From: Chloroflexota bacterium
GTDB lineage: Bacteria; Chloroflexota; Anaerolineae; B4-G1
DNA length: 9,950 nt
Assembly (NCBI GenBank): GCA_024232355.1
Contig: JAAEPW010000042.1
Location: forward strand, 1 to 9,950
Reading direction: 5' to 3'
The notes beneath the pieces are model-generated. The model had not been told where the DNA came from, made no database searches, and worked only from the letters and a program-made list of their open reading frames with translations. Position 1 is the stretch's first letter. Each line of letters opens with the position of its first letter. The translations under genes were made by a program, and so were the position numbers. This document shows, piece by piece, positions 1-7,835 of the stretch.

Positions 1-1
1 C

Positions 2-2377
2 ACCTCGCACACTATCAGTGAGATATCGGCTGATACTCGCACCGCGCTCGAGACGATAGCTGCACAAATTGGGAGCTTTGTCGCGCGCGCACATGCAGAG
101 AAAGCTTTGCGCGCGCAAACGCACGCGCTGCAAGAGAGTGAGCACTATCTCAAAGAGGCTCAGGCGATAGCCCGTCTAGGCTATTGGAAGTTGGACCCCG
201 AAACCACCCAGGTCTCTGGATCCGATGAACTATTTGATATTTTCGGTCTGACCAGAGAGGAAGCAACCCTCGATGCATTTGTGGAAATCGTTCATCCCGA
301 TGACAAGAAATATAATCTCGATCATATTGAAAGGGGAATAGAGTACGGAGAACCTTGGGCTATCGAGCATCGTTTGATTTGTCGGGATGGAACCCTAAAA
401 CACGTACACGCCAAGGGAGAAGCCATCATCGACGAGACAGAAAAGGTCGTTTTACTGATAGGCACTGTGCAAGATATCACTGAGCGTAAGCAAGCAACGC
501 ACGCGCTGCGAGAGAGCGAAGAGAGATATCGAAACCTCGTGGAAACGACCCCCGATCCCGTTGTTTTGTTACAGGATGGTTTTTACCAATTCGTCAGCCC
601 TGCTTTTACTAAAGTCTTTGGATATACACAGCAGGATGTTGATGCTGGTCTAAGCTTTTTTGATCTGGTCCAAGAATCTGACAAAGCGACAGTCCGTCAA
701 CGGTATAACGATCGGCTTGCTGGGAAATCCATGTCGAAAACCTTTCGTATTGACTTGGTAGCACAAGATGGTGCACTGGTGCCTTGTGAAACCTCAGCGA
801 CTCTGACGTGGTACAAGGGATGCCCCGCTGATTTGGTGACTATACGCGACATCACTGAACGGGTGCAGGGTGAAAAGGAGCGAGAGCGATTATTGGTCCA
901 GATCCAAGAACAGATTCAGCAAGTGCAGCAGATTATGGATACCGTGCCAGAAGGCGTGCTCTTGCTGGATGCCAGCGGGCGGATTCTCCAGGCGAATCCA
1001 ATGGCCGAGAAGAACTTGGCTGTCTTGGCCGATGCCAATGTGGGAGATACACTCACTCACCTGAGCAACCGTCCGCTGGAAGAGCTTTTGACCTCGCCTC
1101 CCCAAGGCCTATGGCACGATGTAACAGCCAATGAACAGAGCTTTCAGATCATCGCCCGATCTATCGAAGTTGGTCCCACGTCCGGTGGTTGGGTGCTGGT
1201 CATCCGCGATGTGACCCAGCAACGTGAGTTTGAACGCCGTATTCAACAACAAGAACGATTAGCCTCTGTGGGTCAACTGGCTGCTGGTATCGCTCACGAC
1301 TTTAACAACATTATGGCCACCATCGTTCTCTATGCCCAGATGACGAAGCGAACCAAAGATTTGCCTGACCGCGTTCGCGAGCGGATGGCGACCATCAACC
1401 AGCAAGCCCAGCACGCCACCAACTTGATCCGGCAGATCCTCGACTTTAGCCGACGCTCGGTGCTAGAACGGTATCCTTTTGACTTGTTACCGTTCCTAAA
1501 AGAGCAAGTCCACCTGCTGGATCGCACTCTGCCGGAGAGCATCATAATCAAGCTAGATTATGGACCAGACGAGTACACCGTCAACGCCGATCCGACGCGA
1601 ATGCAGCAGATGGTGACCAACTTGGCCGTCAACGCGCGAGACGCGATGCCAGAGGGGGGAGCATTTCACATTGAATTAGAACGAGTAGAAATCAAGTCTC
1701 GCCGGGAAGCACCTTTACCCGAAATGCAGACCGGGGAATGGGTTCAGATGATTATATCAGACACCGGGACTGGTATTTCACCTGATGTGCTGCCTCATAT
1801 TTATGATCCCTTTTTCACTACCAAGGAGCCGGGCAAAGGCAGCGGTTTGGGGTTGGCCCAGGTACACGGCATCGTAGGGCAGCATGAGGGGCACATCATC
1901 GTGGATACCTGGTTGGACAAAGGGACAACCTTTACCATCTATCTGCCCACATTGCCAACGCATCCGCCGGAACCATCTAGTCTAGAACTGGAATCCCTCG
2001 TCACAGGTCAGGAGGAGACTATCTTGGTGATTGAAGATAATGTCAATGCACGGAAAGCGATGGTAGAAAGCCTGACTCTACTGAACTATCGAGTAATGGA
2101 AGCCACAAATGGCCACGAGGCACTGGAAATCTTGGAACAACACGGCGGCGAAATCGCGCTGGTACTGAGCGATGTGGTGATGCCAAAAATGGGCGGTATC
2201 GCATTGTTCCACACATTGAGAGAGCGTGGTTCTCAAGTGCCCATGTTGATGCTGACCGGCCATCCGATGGAAAAAGAGCTGGAGAGCTTGCGGGCGCAAG
2301 GGCTGAGTGGATGGTTGCTCAAGCCGCCAAACTTGGAAGAATTGGCCAGGGCAGTGAGTCAGGCTATGAAACAATGA
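2..2377 (+). CDS. Hybrid sensor histidine kinase (GAF end, 3 PAS, HisKA, HATPase, receiver), 5'-truncated
   Basis: The frame is open from base 2 and the residues before the TTG at 107 look like the last helix of a GAF domain (ETIAAQIGSFVARAHAEKAL), so the gene begins upstream and TTG 107 is not its start. The 791 visible residues run, by base position: GAF tail to about 95; PAS1 about 137-490; PAS2 515-865; short coiled coil; PAS3 920-1230; HisKA with the H-box GIAHDFNN (phosphoacceptor His codon 1295-1297, NtrB-like style); HATPase with N-box NLAVNARDAMPEGG (1619 on), G1 DTGTGIS (1760 on) and G2 GKGSGLGLA; and a C-terminal receiver with acidic pocket ED (2033-2038), phospho-Asp in LSDVVMP (2171-2173) and Lys in LLKPP (2321-2323). 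All catalytic motifs look intact. No transmembrane segment is visible, so this part is cytoplasmic. Autophosphorylation followed by transfer to its own receiver is expected from the architecture. The ligand is unknown. Confidence 0.93.
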   Translation, partial: TSHTISEISADTRTALETIAAQIGSFVARAHAEKALRAQTHALQESEHYLKEAQAIARLGYWKLDPETTQVSGSDELFDIFGLTREEATLDAFVEIVHPDDKKYNLDHIERGIEYGEPWAIEHRLICRDGTLKHVHAKGEAIIDETEKVVLLIGTVQDITERKQATHALRESEERYRNLVETTPDPVVLLQDGFYQFVSPAFTKVFGYTQQDVDAGLSFFDLVQESDKATVRQRYNDRLAGKSMSKTFRIDLVAQDGALVPCETSATLTWYKGCPADLVTIRDITERVQGEKERERLLVQIQEQIQQVQQIMDTVPEGVLLLDASGRILQANPMAEKNLAVLADANVGDTLTHLSNRPLEELLTSPPQGLWHDVTANEQSFQIIARSIEVGPTSGGWVLVIRDVTQQREFERRIQQQERLASVGQLAAGIAHDFNNIMATIVLYAQMTKRTKDLPDRVRERMATINQQAQHATNLIRQILDFSRRSVLERYPFDLLPFLKEQVHLLDRTLPESIIIKLDYGPDEYTVNADPTRMQQMVTNLAVNARDAMPEGGAFHIELERVEIKSRREAPLPEMQTGEWVQMIISDTGTGISPDVLPHIYDPFFTTKEPGKGSGLGLAQVHGIVGQHEGHIIVDTWLDKGTTFTIYLPTLPTHPPEPSSLELESLVTGQEETILVIEDNVNARKAMVESLTLLNYRVMEATNGHEALEILEQHGGEIALVLSDVVMPKMGGIALFHTLRERGSQVPMLMLTGHPMEKELESLRAQGLSGWLLKPPNLEELARAVSQAMKQ
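119..519 (+). repeat. Repeated inter-domain linker in the hybrid kinase (119-141 and 497-519)
   Basis: Two 23-base stretches match at 21 positions. Both encode the linker THAL(Q/R)ESE, once between the GAF tail and PAS1 and once between PAS1 and PAS2. They probably reflect shuffling or duplication of PAS units with their linker inside this gene. They lie wholly in coding sequence. Confidence 0.6.
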
Positions 2378-2392
2378 GCCGTAATTGATAGA

Positions 2393-3697
2393 ATGGGTAT
2401 GATTACTCGAATCAGACAATTGCTTGCGCCACCAGTCTTTGAGGACGAAGAACAAACGCGCGTCGCCAGTCCGCTCAATGCTATCCTCTTGACCGTACTG
2501 ATGGCGACGGTAGGGCTATCTATATGGCAGTTGGTATTCTACGGGCTGCCAGTGATCTATGAAGAATGGTTCACCATATTGGGCAATATGGTAATCGTTG
2601 TGTTAAGCGTAGGATTATTATTCTTTCTACGCCGGGGCTATGTACGGGTGACTGGTGTGGTGCTGTCGTCCGCGTTGTGGGGGGCAATCACCCTATGGAT
2701 CTTTAGTTCTGATGGCATACACAATACCATTGTCGCCTCTTATTTTCTGGTCATTGCTATTGCGGGTCTGATTTTGGGTAGGCGCGCAGTCATCATCTTT
2801 GGCTTGGCTTGCATCTTGGCTGTGGCGGGGGTAGCCTGGGCCCAAAACAACAACTTTTTTCCTGCGACTGCTAAACGCTTGCATTCTTTTGAATTGCTCA
2901 TGTTGATCGTGCTCCTGGGGCTGACAACGTTGCTGCTCCACTTTTCCGCACGCAGCACCGCCGAGGCGTTTGAACGCGCCCGCTACAACGAACGTGCTTT
3001 GGCTGAAAGTAACCGCGACCTGCAACGCGAAATCGCCGAGCGGGTGCAGGCGGAGGAGCATATCACGGCATCACTACGAGAGAAAGAGGTGCTCTTGAAA
3101 GAGATTCACCACCGCGTCAAGAATAATCTGTCCATCGTCTCTAGCTTGCTCGAATTCCAGTCTGAAACTGTCCAAAATGGACAATTTCGTGCCGCGTTCC
3201 AGGAAAGCCAGAACCGCATTCATTCTATGGCGCGTATCCACGAACACTTGTATCGTTCTCACGATCTGGCGCGGGTTGATATGGCGGAATACATCCAGGG
3301 GTTGATAGATTATTTGAATCAATCGTATGGAACGTACACCGTTGCTCTCCAAATAGATATCTTGGACATAGTATTGGATATTGACAGGGCCATACCTTGC
3401 GGTTTAATCATCAACGAACTGGTCTCTAATGCCCTAAAGCACGCTTTTCCCCCTAATTGGGAAGGAACAGAAAAAGTCCGCGTTGCCTTGCACTTGGATG
3501 ATGGACAATGTCATCTGATAGTCAGCGATAATGGCGCCGGCTTGCCCGTCGATTTCGAGCTTGAAAATGCAAGCCACGTGTCATTGGGATTGAGATTGGT
3601 CAATCTACTCACCCGGCAGATCAAAGGTACCCTCCAAGCAAATAGAGAGGGTGGAACAACTTTTAGACTCGCCTTTCCTATTCCTAAAAGGAAATAA
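2393..3697 (+). CDS. Six-TM sensor histidine kinase, HisKA_2 family
   Basis: A membrane sensor kinase of 434 residues. After a charged N-terminus (about 25 residues) there are six hydrophobic segments at about residues 25-48, 58-80, 84-103, 109-125, 129-147 and 163-184. A coiled coil (about 185-235) with AESNRDLQREIAERVQAEE follows. The dimerisation box is EIHHRVKNNLSIVSSLLEFQ (His 239/240), diagnostic of HisKA_2 (Pfam PF07568) rather than classical HisKA. The ATPase domain has N-box INELVSNALKHAFP (Asn 341, 346), G1 SDNGAGLP (379-383) and G2 SLGLRLV (397-402), all intact. No receiver or periplasmic domain is present, so the signal may be sensed in the membrane. It follows the hybrid kinase by 15 bp. 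The ATG at 2393 has only a weak ribosome site; ATG 2399, two codons on, is an alternative. It needs a separate receiver protein, and the next gene carries one at its N-terminus. Confidence 0.92.
   Translation: MGMITRIRQLLAPPVFEDEEQTRVASPLNAILLTVLMATVGLSIWQLVFYGLPVIYEEWFTILGNMVIVVLSVGLLFFLRRGYVRVTGVVLSSALWGAITLWIFSSDGIHNTIVASYFLVIAIAGLILGRRAVIIFGLACILAVAGVAWAQNNNFFPATAKRLHSFELLMLIVLLGLTTLLLHFSARSTAEAFERARYNERALAESNRDLQREIAERVQAEEHITASLREKEVLLKEIHHRVKNNLSIVSSLLEFQSETVQNGQFRAAFQESQNRIHSMARIHEHLYRSHDLARVDMAEYIQGLIDYLNQSYGTYTVALQIDILDIVLDIDRAIPCGLIINELVSNALKHAFPPNWEGTEKVRVALHLDDGQCHLIVSDNGAGLPVDFELENASHVSLGLRLVNLLTRQIKGTLQANREGGTTFRLAFPIPKRK
3688..3692 (+). promoter_or_regulatory. Ribosome binding site that fixes the start of the third kinase gene
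   Basis: AAGGA lies 9 bases before ATG 3702, inside the last codons of the preceding gene. It favours ATG 3702 over the in-frame GTG at 3651, which would overlap the upstream gene by 47 bases and add 17 residues before the receiver that do not look like part of it. Confidence 0.7.
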
Positions 3698-3701
3698 TAT
3701 C

Positions 3702-6293
3702 ATGGGCACAAATAAACCATCGACTGAACGCCCCCCATCATCTTCCCTGCGCATCCTGCTGGTCGAAGACAGCAAACACGACCAACTGGCCTTTCACCGG
3801 GCATTCGAACAAAGTCCGGTTTCCGTCGAAATCACGGTATACGAGCGGGCAGAACAAGCCCTGGAACAATTGCAGACTAGTGCAGCCCCCTTTGACTTGG
3901 TGGTTTCCGATTACAGGCTGCCTGGTATGTCTGGCCTGGACATGTGCCGGGAGCTGGTCGAACAAGAGTGCCCTTTGCCCATAGTCATGCTGACTGGAAC
4001 AGGAACAGAATACTTGGCCGTCGAGGCACTCAAGATAGGTGTGGATGATTATATCATCAAAGACCCCGGTCACGGCTACTTGAAATTGTTGCCGGTGGTG
4101 CTTCCAGATGTAGTGAACAGACACCGTGATCGTTGGGCCCGCCAGCAGGCGGAAGAGGCGTTGTGGCATCACACAGCGCAGTTGGAGGCGCTGCGCAAAG
4201 TGGGGCTGGAACTCACCGCCCAGTTGGATCTAGATACCCTTCTCTATTCCATCGTATCGCAGGCCCTCGAACTGTTGGGAAAAACTTCTGGGGGGCTATA
4301 TCTCCGCCAGCCAGACCGAGACGTGTTAGAGTGGACTGTGGCTATTGGTCCTCGTTCAGTTCCTCTAAAGAGCATGCTTCGGCAGGGTGAAGGGCTTGCC
4401 GGGCGAGTCTGGGAGACCGGTGAACCGCTCATTGTGAACGACTATCAGCATTGGGAGGGACGGGCGGCCATTTTTGAGGGTTTTTTCTTGAAAGCAGTTA
4501 TGGGTGTGCCCATTCGTTGGGGCGATGGGTTTTTGGGCGTGTTGAACGTTCTGGCAGAACCGCCGCACATTTTTTCTCCAGCCGATGCCAAACTGTTGAG
4601 CTTGTTTGCTACCCAGGCAGCCATTGCTATTCGTAATGCCCGTCTCTTGCAGGGTGAACGAGAACAGCGAGAGATGAGCGATGCCCTGGCAAAAGCGGCA
4701 GCCGCCGTCAACAGTACCCTGGACCACGACCAAGTGCTCGACCACATCTTGGAGCAAGCAGAGCGCGTCATTGCGGGAGACGCTTGCAACATTATGTTGG
4801 TGGGGGAAAACAACACTGTGCGGACAGTTCGTTCGCGAGGATACGAGCATTTGGGCAAGGGAATCTTTGACACTCCCTCTTCCATTACCGAGTATGCCAG
4901 CCTGGAAAAGATGATACAGACGGGAGAACCACTCGTTATCCCGTATACCGCTGCTGACCCTGATTGGGCCCCGCGCGAGGGTTGGGAGTGGCTGCAATCC
5001 TACGTGGGCGCGCCTATCCGTGTGGCTGGCCTAATAGTCGGATTTTTGAGTGTGGACGGCGTCTGGCCAGGACAGTTCAACCTTGGCGACGTCCAACGGC
5101 TCCAAGCTTTTGCGTACCACGCTGCCACCGCCATCCAAAATGCCCGATTATACCAAAGACTGCAAAAGCACGCCGAGCAGTTGGAGCAGCGAGTGTATGA
5201 ACGAACGGTTGAGGTGCAAGTGCAGTATGCACGGCTGGATGCGATTCTCAGCAGTACGACCGATGGTATCATTGTTACCGATGAACGAGGAAAAATCCTC
5301 CAAGCCAACCCGATCGCGCAAACCTGGCTTACCCAGACCCTTTCTCCAGGGGATGCGGGGCAGTTGAGAGAAGCGATACAAAATGTGGCAACACAGACAG
5401 AGGGGCAACCGGTGAAACTGTTAGAGCTAACCGGGTTTGACCTGGAACTGAGCGCAGGCACTATCTCGGCGTCTGGGGCAATCTCAGAGCCATCGATGAG
5501 GGAAACAGTCCATGATCGGCCTCAAGAGACAGGATCGGAGAATCCGACGACCGTAGTCGCCGTTCACAACGTCAGCCATCTCAAGGCGCTGGACCGTATG
5601 AAGACCCTCTTTGTCAACAATGCGTCTGATGAACTGAGCCAACCCACCGCGACCATCAAGGCATTTGTTTACTTGATACAGTCGACGTCCCCAGAAAGCG
5701 CCAAGTGGGAGCAGCATCTGGATATATTGGTGCAAGAGGTAGACCGGCTTGAACAGATGGTCAAGGACATCAGGCAGATATCGAGCATTTACACCGGACG
5801 ACTACAGACACAGCCTCGTCTGGTCTCTCTTGATGAACTGGCTGAGGCAGCCATCGCCAGCCACAAGAGCCTGGCCCAAGCACGAGGGGTAACAGTAGTG
5901 CATCGTCCGATAGGTACAGAGACGGAGCCGGGATCGGTAATATCGATAGACCCCAAACAAATGATGCAAGTGATAAACATTTTGGTGCAAGACGCGATTC
6001 ATTACACACCAGAAAAGGGATGTGTGACGGTTTCGACTGAGGGAAAAGATATTGATGGGTGCGCCGGGGTCATGGTGATAGTGTCAGATATGGGTGAGGC
6101 GATACCCTCAGAAGATCTGCCGCACCTCTTTGAACGGTTCTTTCGAGAAAAAGAGCCGACTTCGGCGCGGGTATCCGAAACCGGCTTGCGCTTGATGATC
6201 GTCAAGGGAATCGTGGAACTGCACGGCGGCCGGGTGATGGTAGAGAGCCACAATGGCCAAGGCAACATTTTTGCTGTATGGTTGCCATCCTAA
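3702..6293 (+). CDS. Receiver-GAF-GAF-PAS protein with a degenerate (pseudo) histidine kinase core
   Basis: An 863-residue soluble protein. Order: receiver, residues about 15-130 (acidic pair E22/D23, phospho-Asp D70 in SDYRLPG, Lys K120), intact; GAF1 about 165-318; GAF2 about 320-483; coiled coil 483-512; PAS about 512-630; HisKA-like about 627-700; HATPase-like about 713-863. The kinase core aligns readily with classical kinases but its key residues are changed. The H-box reads NASDELSQP where SHELRTP is usual, so the phosphoacceptor position is D643. The N-box reads NILVQDAIHYTP, putting I760 and D764 at the two Asn positions. G1 is DMGEAIP (second Gly replaced by A800). G2 is ETGLRLM (E826 and R830 at Gly positions). 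The F-box-like LFERFFR is kept. It probably cannot autophosphorylate or bind ATP normally, but the receiver should still accept phosphate. The start is 4 bp after the membrane kinase stop, which suggests a partner role. The frame is intact throughout, so recent decay is unlikely. Confidence 0.9.
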   Translation: MGTNKPSTERPPSSSLRILLVEDSKHDQLAFHRAFEQSPVSVEITVYERAEQALEQLQTSAAPFDLVVSDYRLPGMSGLDMCRELVEQECPLPIVMLTGTGTEYLAVEALKIGVDDYIIKDPGHGYLKLLPVVLPDVVNRHRDRWARQQAEEALWHHTAQLEALRKVGLELTAQLDLDTLLYSIVSQALELLGKTSGGLYLRQPDRDVLEWTVAIGPRSVPLKSMLRQGEGLAGRVWETGEPLIVNDYQHWEGRAAIFEGFFLKAVMGVPIRWGDGFLGVLNVLAEPPHIFSPADAKLLSLFATQAAIAIRNARLLQGEREQREMSDALAKAAAAVNSTLDHDQVLDHILEQAERVIAGDACNIMLVGENNTVRTVRSRGYEHLGKGIFDTPSSITEYASLEKMIQTGEPLVIPYTAADPDWAPREGWEWLQSYVGAPIRVAGLIVGFLSVDGVWPGQFNLGDVQRLQAFAYHAATAIQNARLYQRLQKHAEQLEQRVYERTVEVQVQYARLDAILSSTTDGIIVTDERGKILQANPIAQTWLTQTLSPGDAGQLREAIQNVATQTEGQPVKLLELTGFDLELSAGTISASGAISEPSMRETVHDRPQETGSENPTTVVAVHNVSHLKALDRMKTLFVNNASDELSQPTATIKAFVYLIQSTSPESAKWEQHLDILVQEVDRLEQMVKDIRQISSIYTGRLQTQPRLVSLDELAEAAIASHKSLAQARGVTVVHRPIGTETEPGSVISIDPKQMMQVINILVQDAIHYTPEKGCVTVSTEGKDIDGCAGVMVIVSDMGEAIPSEDLPHLFERFFREKEPTSARVSETGLRLMIVKGIVELHGGRVMVESHNGQGNIFAVWLPS

Positions 6294-6365
6294 TCCCTGG
6301 AGGAGGCTACCAGTTTATAGTGTGCTGTTGGGCGCTCAAGTGTCTACTATGAACAGATTTTGGGC

Positions 6366-7724
6366 CTACTCAAACTTTGGCTCTATATCTGCCGGAACCT
6401 CTACTTCTTGCGCTTTGGGTTTGCGTGGGCGATATGGTGTATTCAGCCCCAGGAACACCAGCCAACCGGCCAGAAACGCCAGCAAGCCAACTACCCCAAT
6501 CCCCGCCAGTTGGCAGATCGATTGGCCGATACCATCACCGACAAAAGCATCCGCTGGAAAGAAACCAGTCACACCCATACCAGCTATGGTGTGATAGCTG
6601 TTCGTCCCCACGCGATTCCACCCCTGCCCCCACCGTCCATCGGCAAAGAGAGCGACTGCCAATCCGCCCCACACACCACCGATAATGCCCAACGGCACCG
6701 CCGCTGTTCCGTCAGGAAAACGGAGCACGCGCTCTACCACGTAGACGCCCAGCGGCAGCAGCAGCCCGGCCACAACACCGATCACAAGCGCCGCCAGCGG
6801 CGGCACGAACGGCGCTCCTGCCGAGACGGCGACGAATCCAGCCACCGCTCCCCGCGCCGACATCAATGCATCAGCTTGGCCCACCGTAATAAAGCAGTAA
6901 ATCTGCGTGACGAGAATCGCCCCCGCTCCGGCTAGCAGGCCGTTGACCGCGATGCGTTCCAAACTCAATGTCGCCCCGACGATGTGGAAAGGCTGGCTCA
7001 AAGACCACCCCATCCAGCCCAAGCCAAACAGTAACGCGCCCAGATTCGCCAGCAACGGAAAATGAGCGGGCGGCATCTTTTCCGGTTCACCAGGCTCACT
7101 AAACGGCAACTGCTGCCCCAATCCCACCAGCGCTCCCAGCGAGGCCATCCCACCCAACAAATAGACCACCACAGAGCCCGCATGGTCCACAAACCCATGC
7201 CCCCGCTCGATTGTGGATGCCAACCCCAGATTAGCCAGCCACCCGCCGCCCCACACCCAGCAGGCTGCCAGTGGAAAGAGTACCGCCGCTACAATTAGTC
7301 CTCCAACGACGACTTGCCAGTCATACGCTCGCCCGTACAGGCTTAGCACCACCAACAACACCGCCGTCGCTACCATAGGCAAATACGTCACAAACAGCGC
7401 CAGGACCTCCGATGTCGCGGCCTCGCCCTCCATGCTCAGAAAGAAACCCTCGGTGCCGATCAGCCCCCAGGCCAGGTCTCCCTCACCAGCGTAAATGTGG
7501 TTCAGGCCCTCCAGGCCTGCATGATCTCCCATCAAGCCCGCGCCGCCCAAGTGGAATGCAAAACCCATCGCAAAGTATCCCAACACCGCCAACGATAACG
7601 CCAGCGCGCACACCGTCGCCGACCGGCGCGCTCGTTGCGGTTCCATCCCGCCCCAGGCCAACAGGAACAACCCCACTGGAATCAGATAGCCCAACAATGC
7701 AGGTAGCCAAGTTTCGATTGCCAT
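6366..7724 (-). CDS. Divergent Amt/Mep/Rh-family transporter-like protein lacking the twin-His motif
   Basis: A very hydrophobic 452-residue protein with about eleven membrane segments. Amt hallmarks are: the N-terminal helix ending LLAWGGMEP; WVWGGGWLANLG (156-167); the following D180-H-A-G-S motif, equivalent to DFAGG of AmtB with the ammonium-site Asp kept; and ARGAVAGFVAVSAG with IGVVAGLLLPLGVYVVERVL (about 290-335). The pore histidine eight residues after that Asp (H168 in E. coli AmtB) is Y188 (codon 7161-7163). The second twin-His region reads AAVPLGIIGGVWGG (341-354) and contains no His. The C-terminal tail lacks the usual HGE..AY motif and ends in a charged stretch. ATG 7724 was chosen because it is preceded by AAGGGG; an in-frame extension to 7790 runs through the upstream repeats and is rejected. 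It converges on the kinase genes (72-bp gap, no clear terminator) and no PII gene is adjacent. Transport of ammonium is not assured; sensing or another substrate is possible. Confidence 0.87.
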   Translation of the reverse strand: MAIETWLPALLGYLIPVGLFLLAWGGMEPQRARRSATVCALALSLAVLGYFAMGFAFHLGGAGLMGDHAGLEGLNHIYAGEGDLAWGLIGTEGFFLSMEGEAATSEVLALFVTYLPMVATAVLLVVLSLYGRAYDWQVVVGGLIVAAVLFPLAACWVWGGGWLANLGLASTIERGHGFVDHAGSVVVYLLGGMASLGALVGLGQQLPFSEPGEPEKMPPAHFPLLANLGALLFGLGWMGWSLSQPFHIVGATLSLERIAVNGLLAGAGAILVTQIYCFITVGQADALMSARGAVAGFVAVSAGAPFVPPLAALVIGVVAGLLLPLGVYVVERVLRFPDGTAAVPLGIIGGVWGGLAVALFADGRWGQGWNRVGTNSYHTIAGMGVTGFFPADAFVGDGIGQSICQLAGIGVVGLLAFLAGWLVFLGLNTPYRPRKPKAQEVEVPADIEPKFE

Positions 7725-7730
7725 AATTGT

Positions 7731-7736
7731 CCCCTT
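7731..7736 (-). promoter_or_regulatory. Ribosome binding site of the Amt-like gene
   Basis: On the minus strand AAGGGG ends 6 bases before ATG 7724. This supports the shorter start over the upstream in-frame ATG at 7790. Confidence 0.6.
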
Positions 7737-7754
7737 CAAGTAAAATGTATAACA

Positions 7755-7796
7755 TTGCTTCCGAACAACGCCTACGTTGTTTCCGAACAACGCTTA
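7755..7796. promoter_or_regulatory. Direct-repeat operator candidate in the divergent promoter region
   Basis: Bases 7755-7774 and 7777-7796 are a direct repeat: 18 of 20 bases match and the period is exactly 22 bp, so both copies face the same side of the helix. The core TTCCGAACAACGC (13 bases) is identical at 7759-7771 and 7781-7793. A 7-bp inverted repeat, AACAACG/CGTTGTT at 7764-7770 and 7775-7781, lies across them, so the half-site occurs three times. On the Amt strand a -10-like TATACA lies at about 7746-7751 with no good -35, which places the repeats where an activator could bind. The array is 31-72 bases upstream of the Amt start and 40-81 upstream of the Mut7-C start, so it could serve both genes. 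The regulator is unknown. Confidence 0.5.
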
Positions 7797-7835
7797 ATAT
7801 TACCAGACTAGACCGTTTTCGCCAAGTGAGCGACA

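Noticed and set aside
107..109. TTG as start codon of the hybrid kinase
   Set aside because: The frame is open to base 2 and the upstream residues resemble the end of a GAF domain, so the gene is truncated by the window and TTG is an internal codon.
106..119. 14-base perfect palindrome TTTGCGCGCGCAAA
   Set aside because: It lies inside coding sequence rich in Ala/Arg codons at a domain linker; there is no promoter context.
3651..3701. GTG start that would lengthen the third kinase protein by 17 residues
   Set aside because: It overlaps the upstream gene by 47 bases and lacks a good ribosome site, while ATG 3702 has AAGGA at 9 bases.
4365..4997. 210-codon minus-strand ORF
   Set aside because: It is antisense to the GAF domains of a well-supported gene, and its translation shows no family motif.
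6360..6935. 191-codon plus-strand ORF
   Set aside because: It is antisense to the Amt-like gene. Its His/Arg/Pro-rich translation is what the reverse strand of GC-rich membrane-protein codons gives.
7725..7790. 22-residue N-terminal extension of the Amt-like protein
   Set aside because: It runs through the direct-repeat region and is not hydrophobic like the family's N-terminus; ATG 7724 has its own ribosome site.
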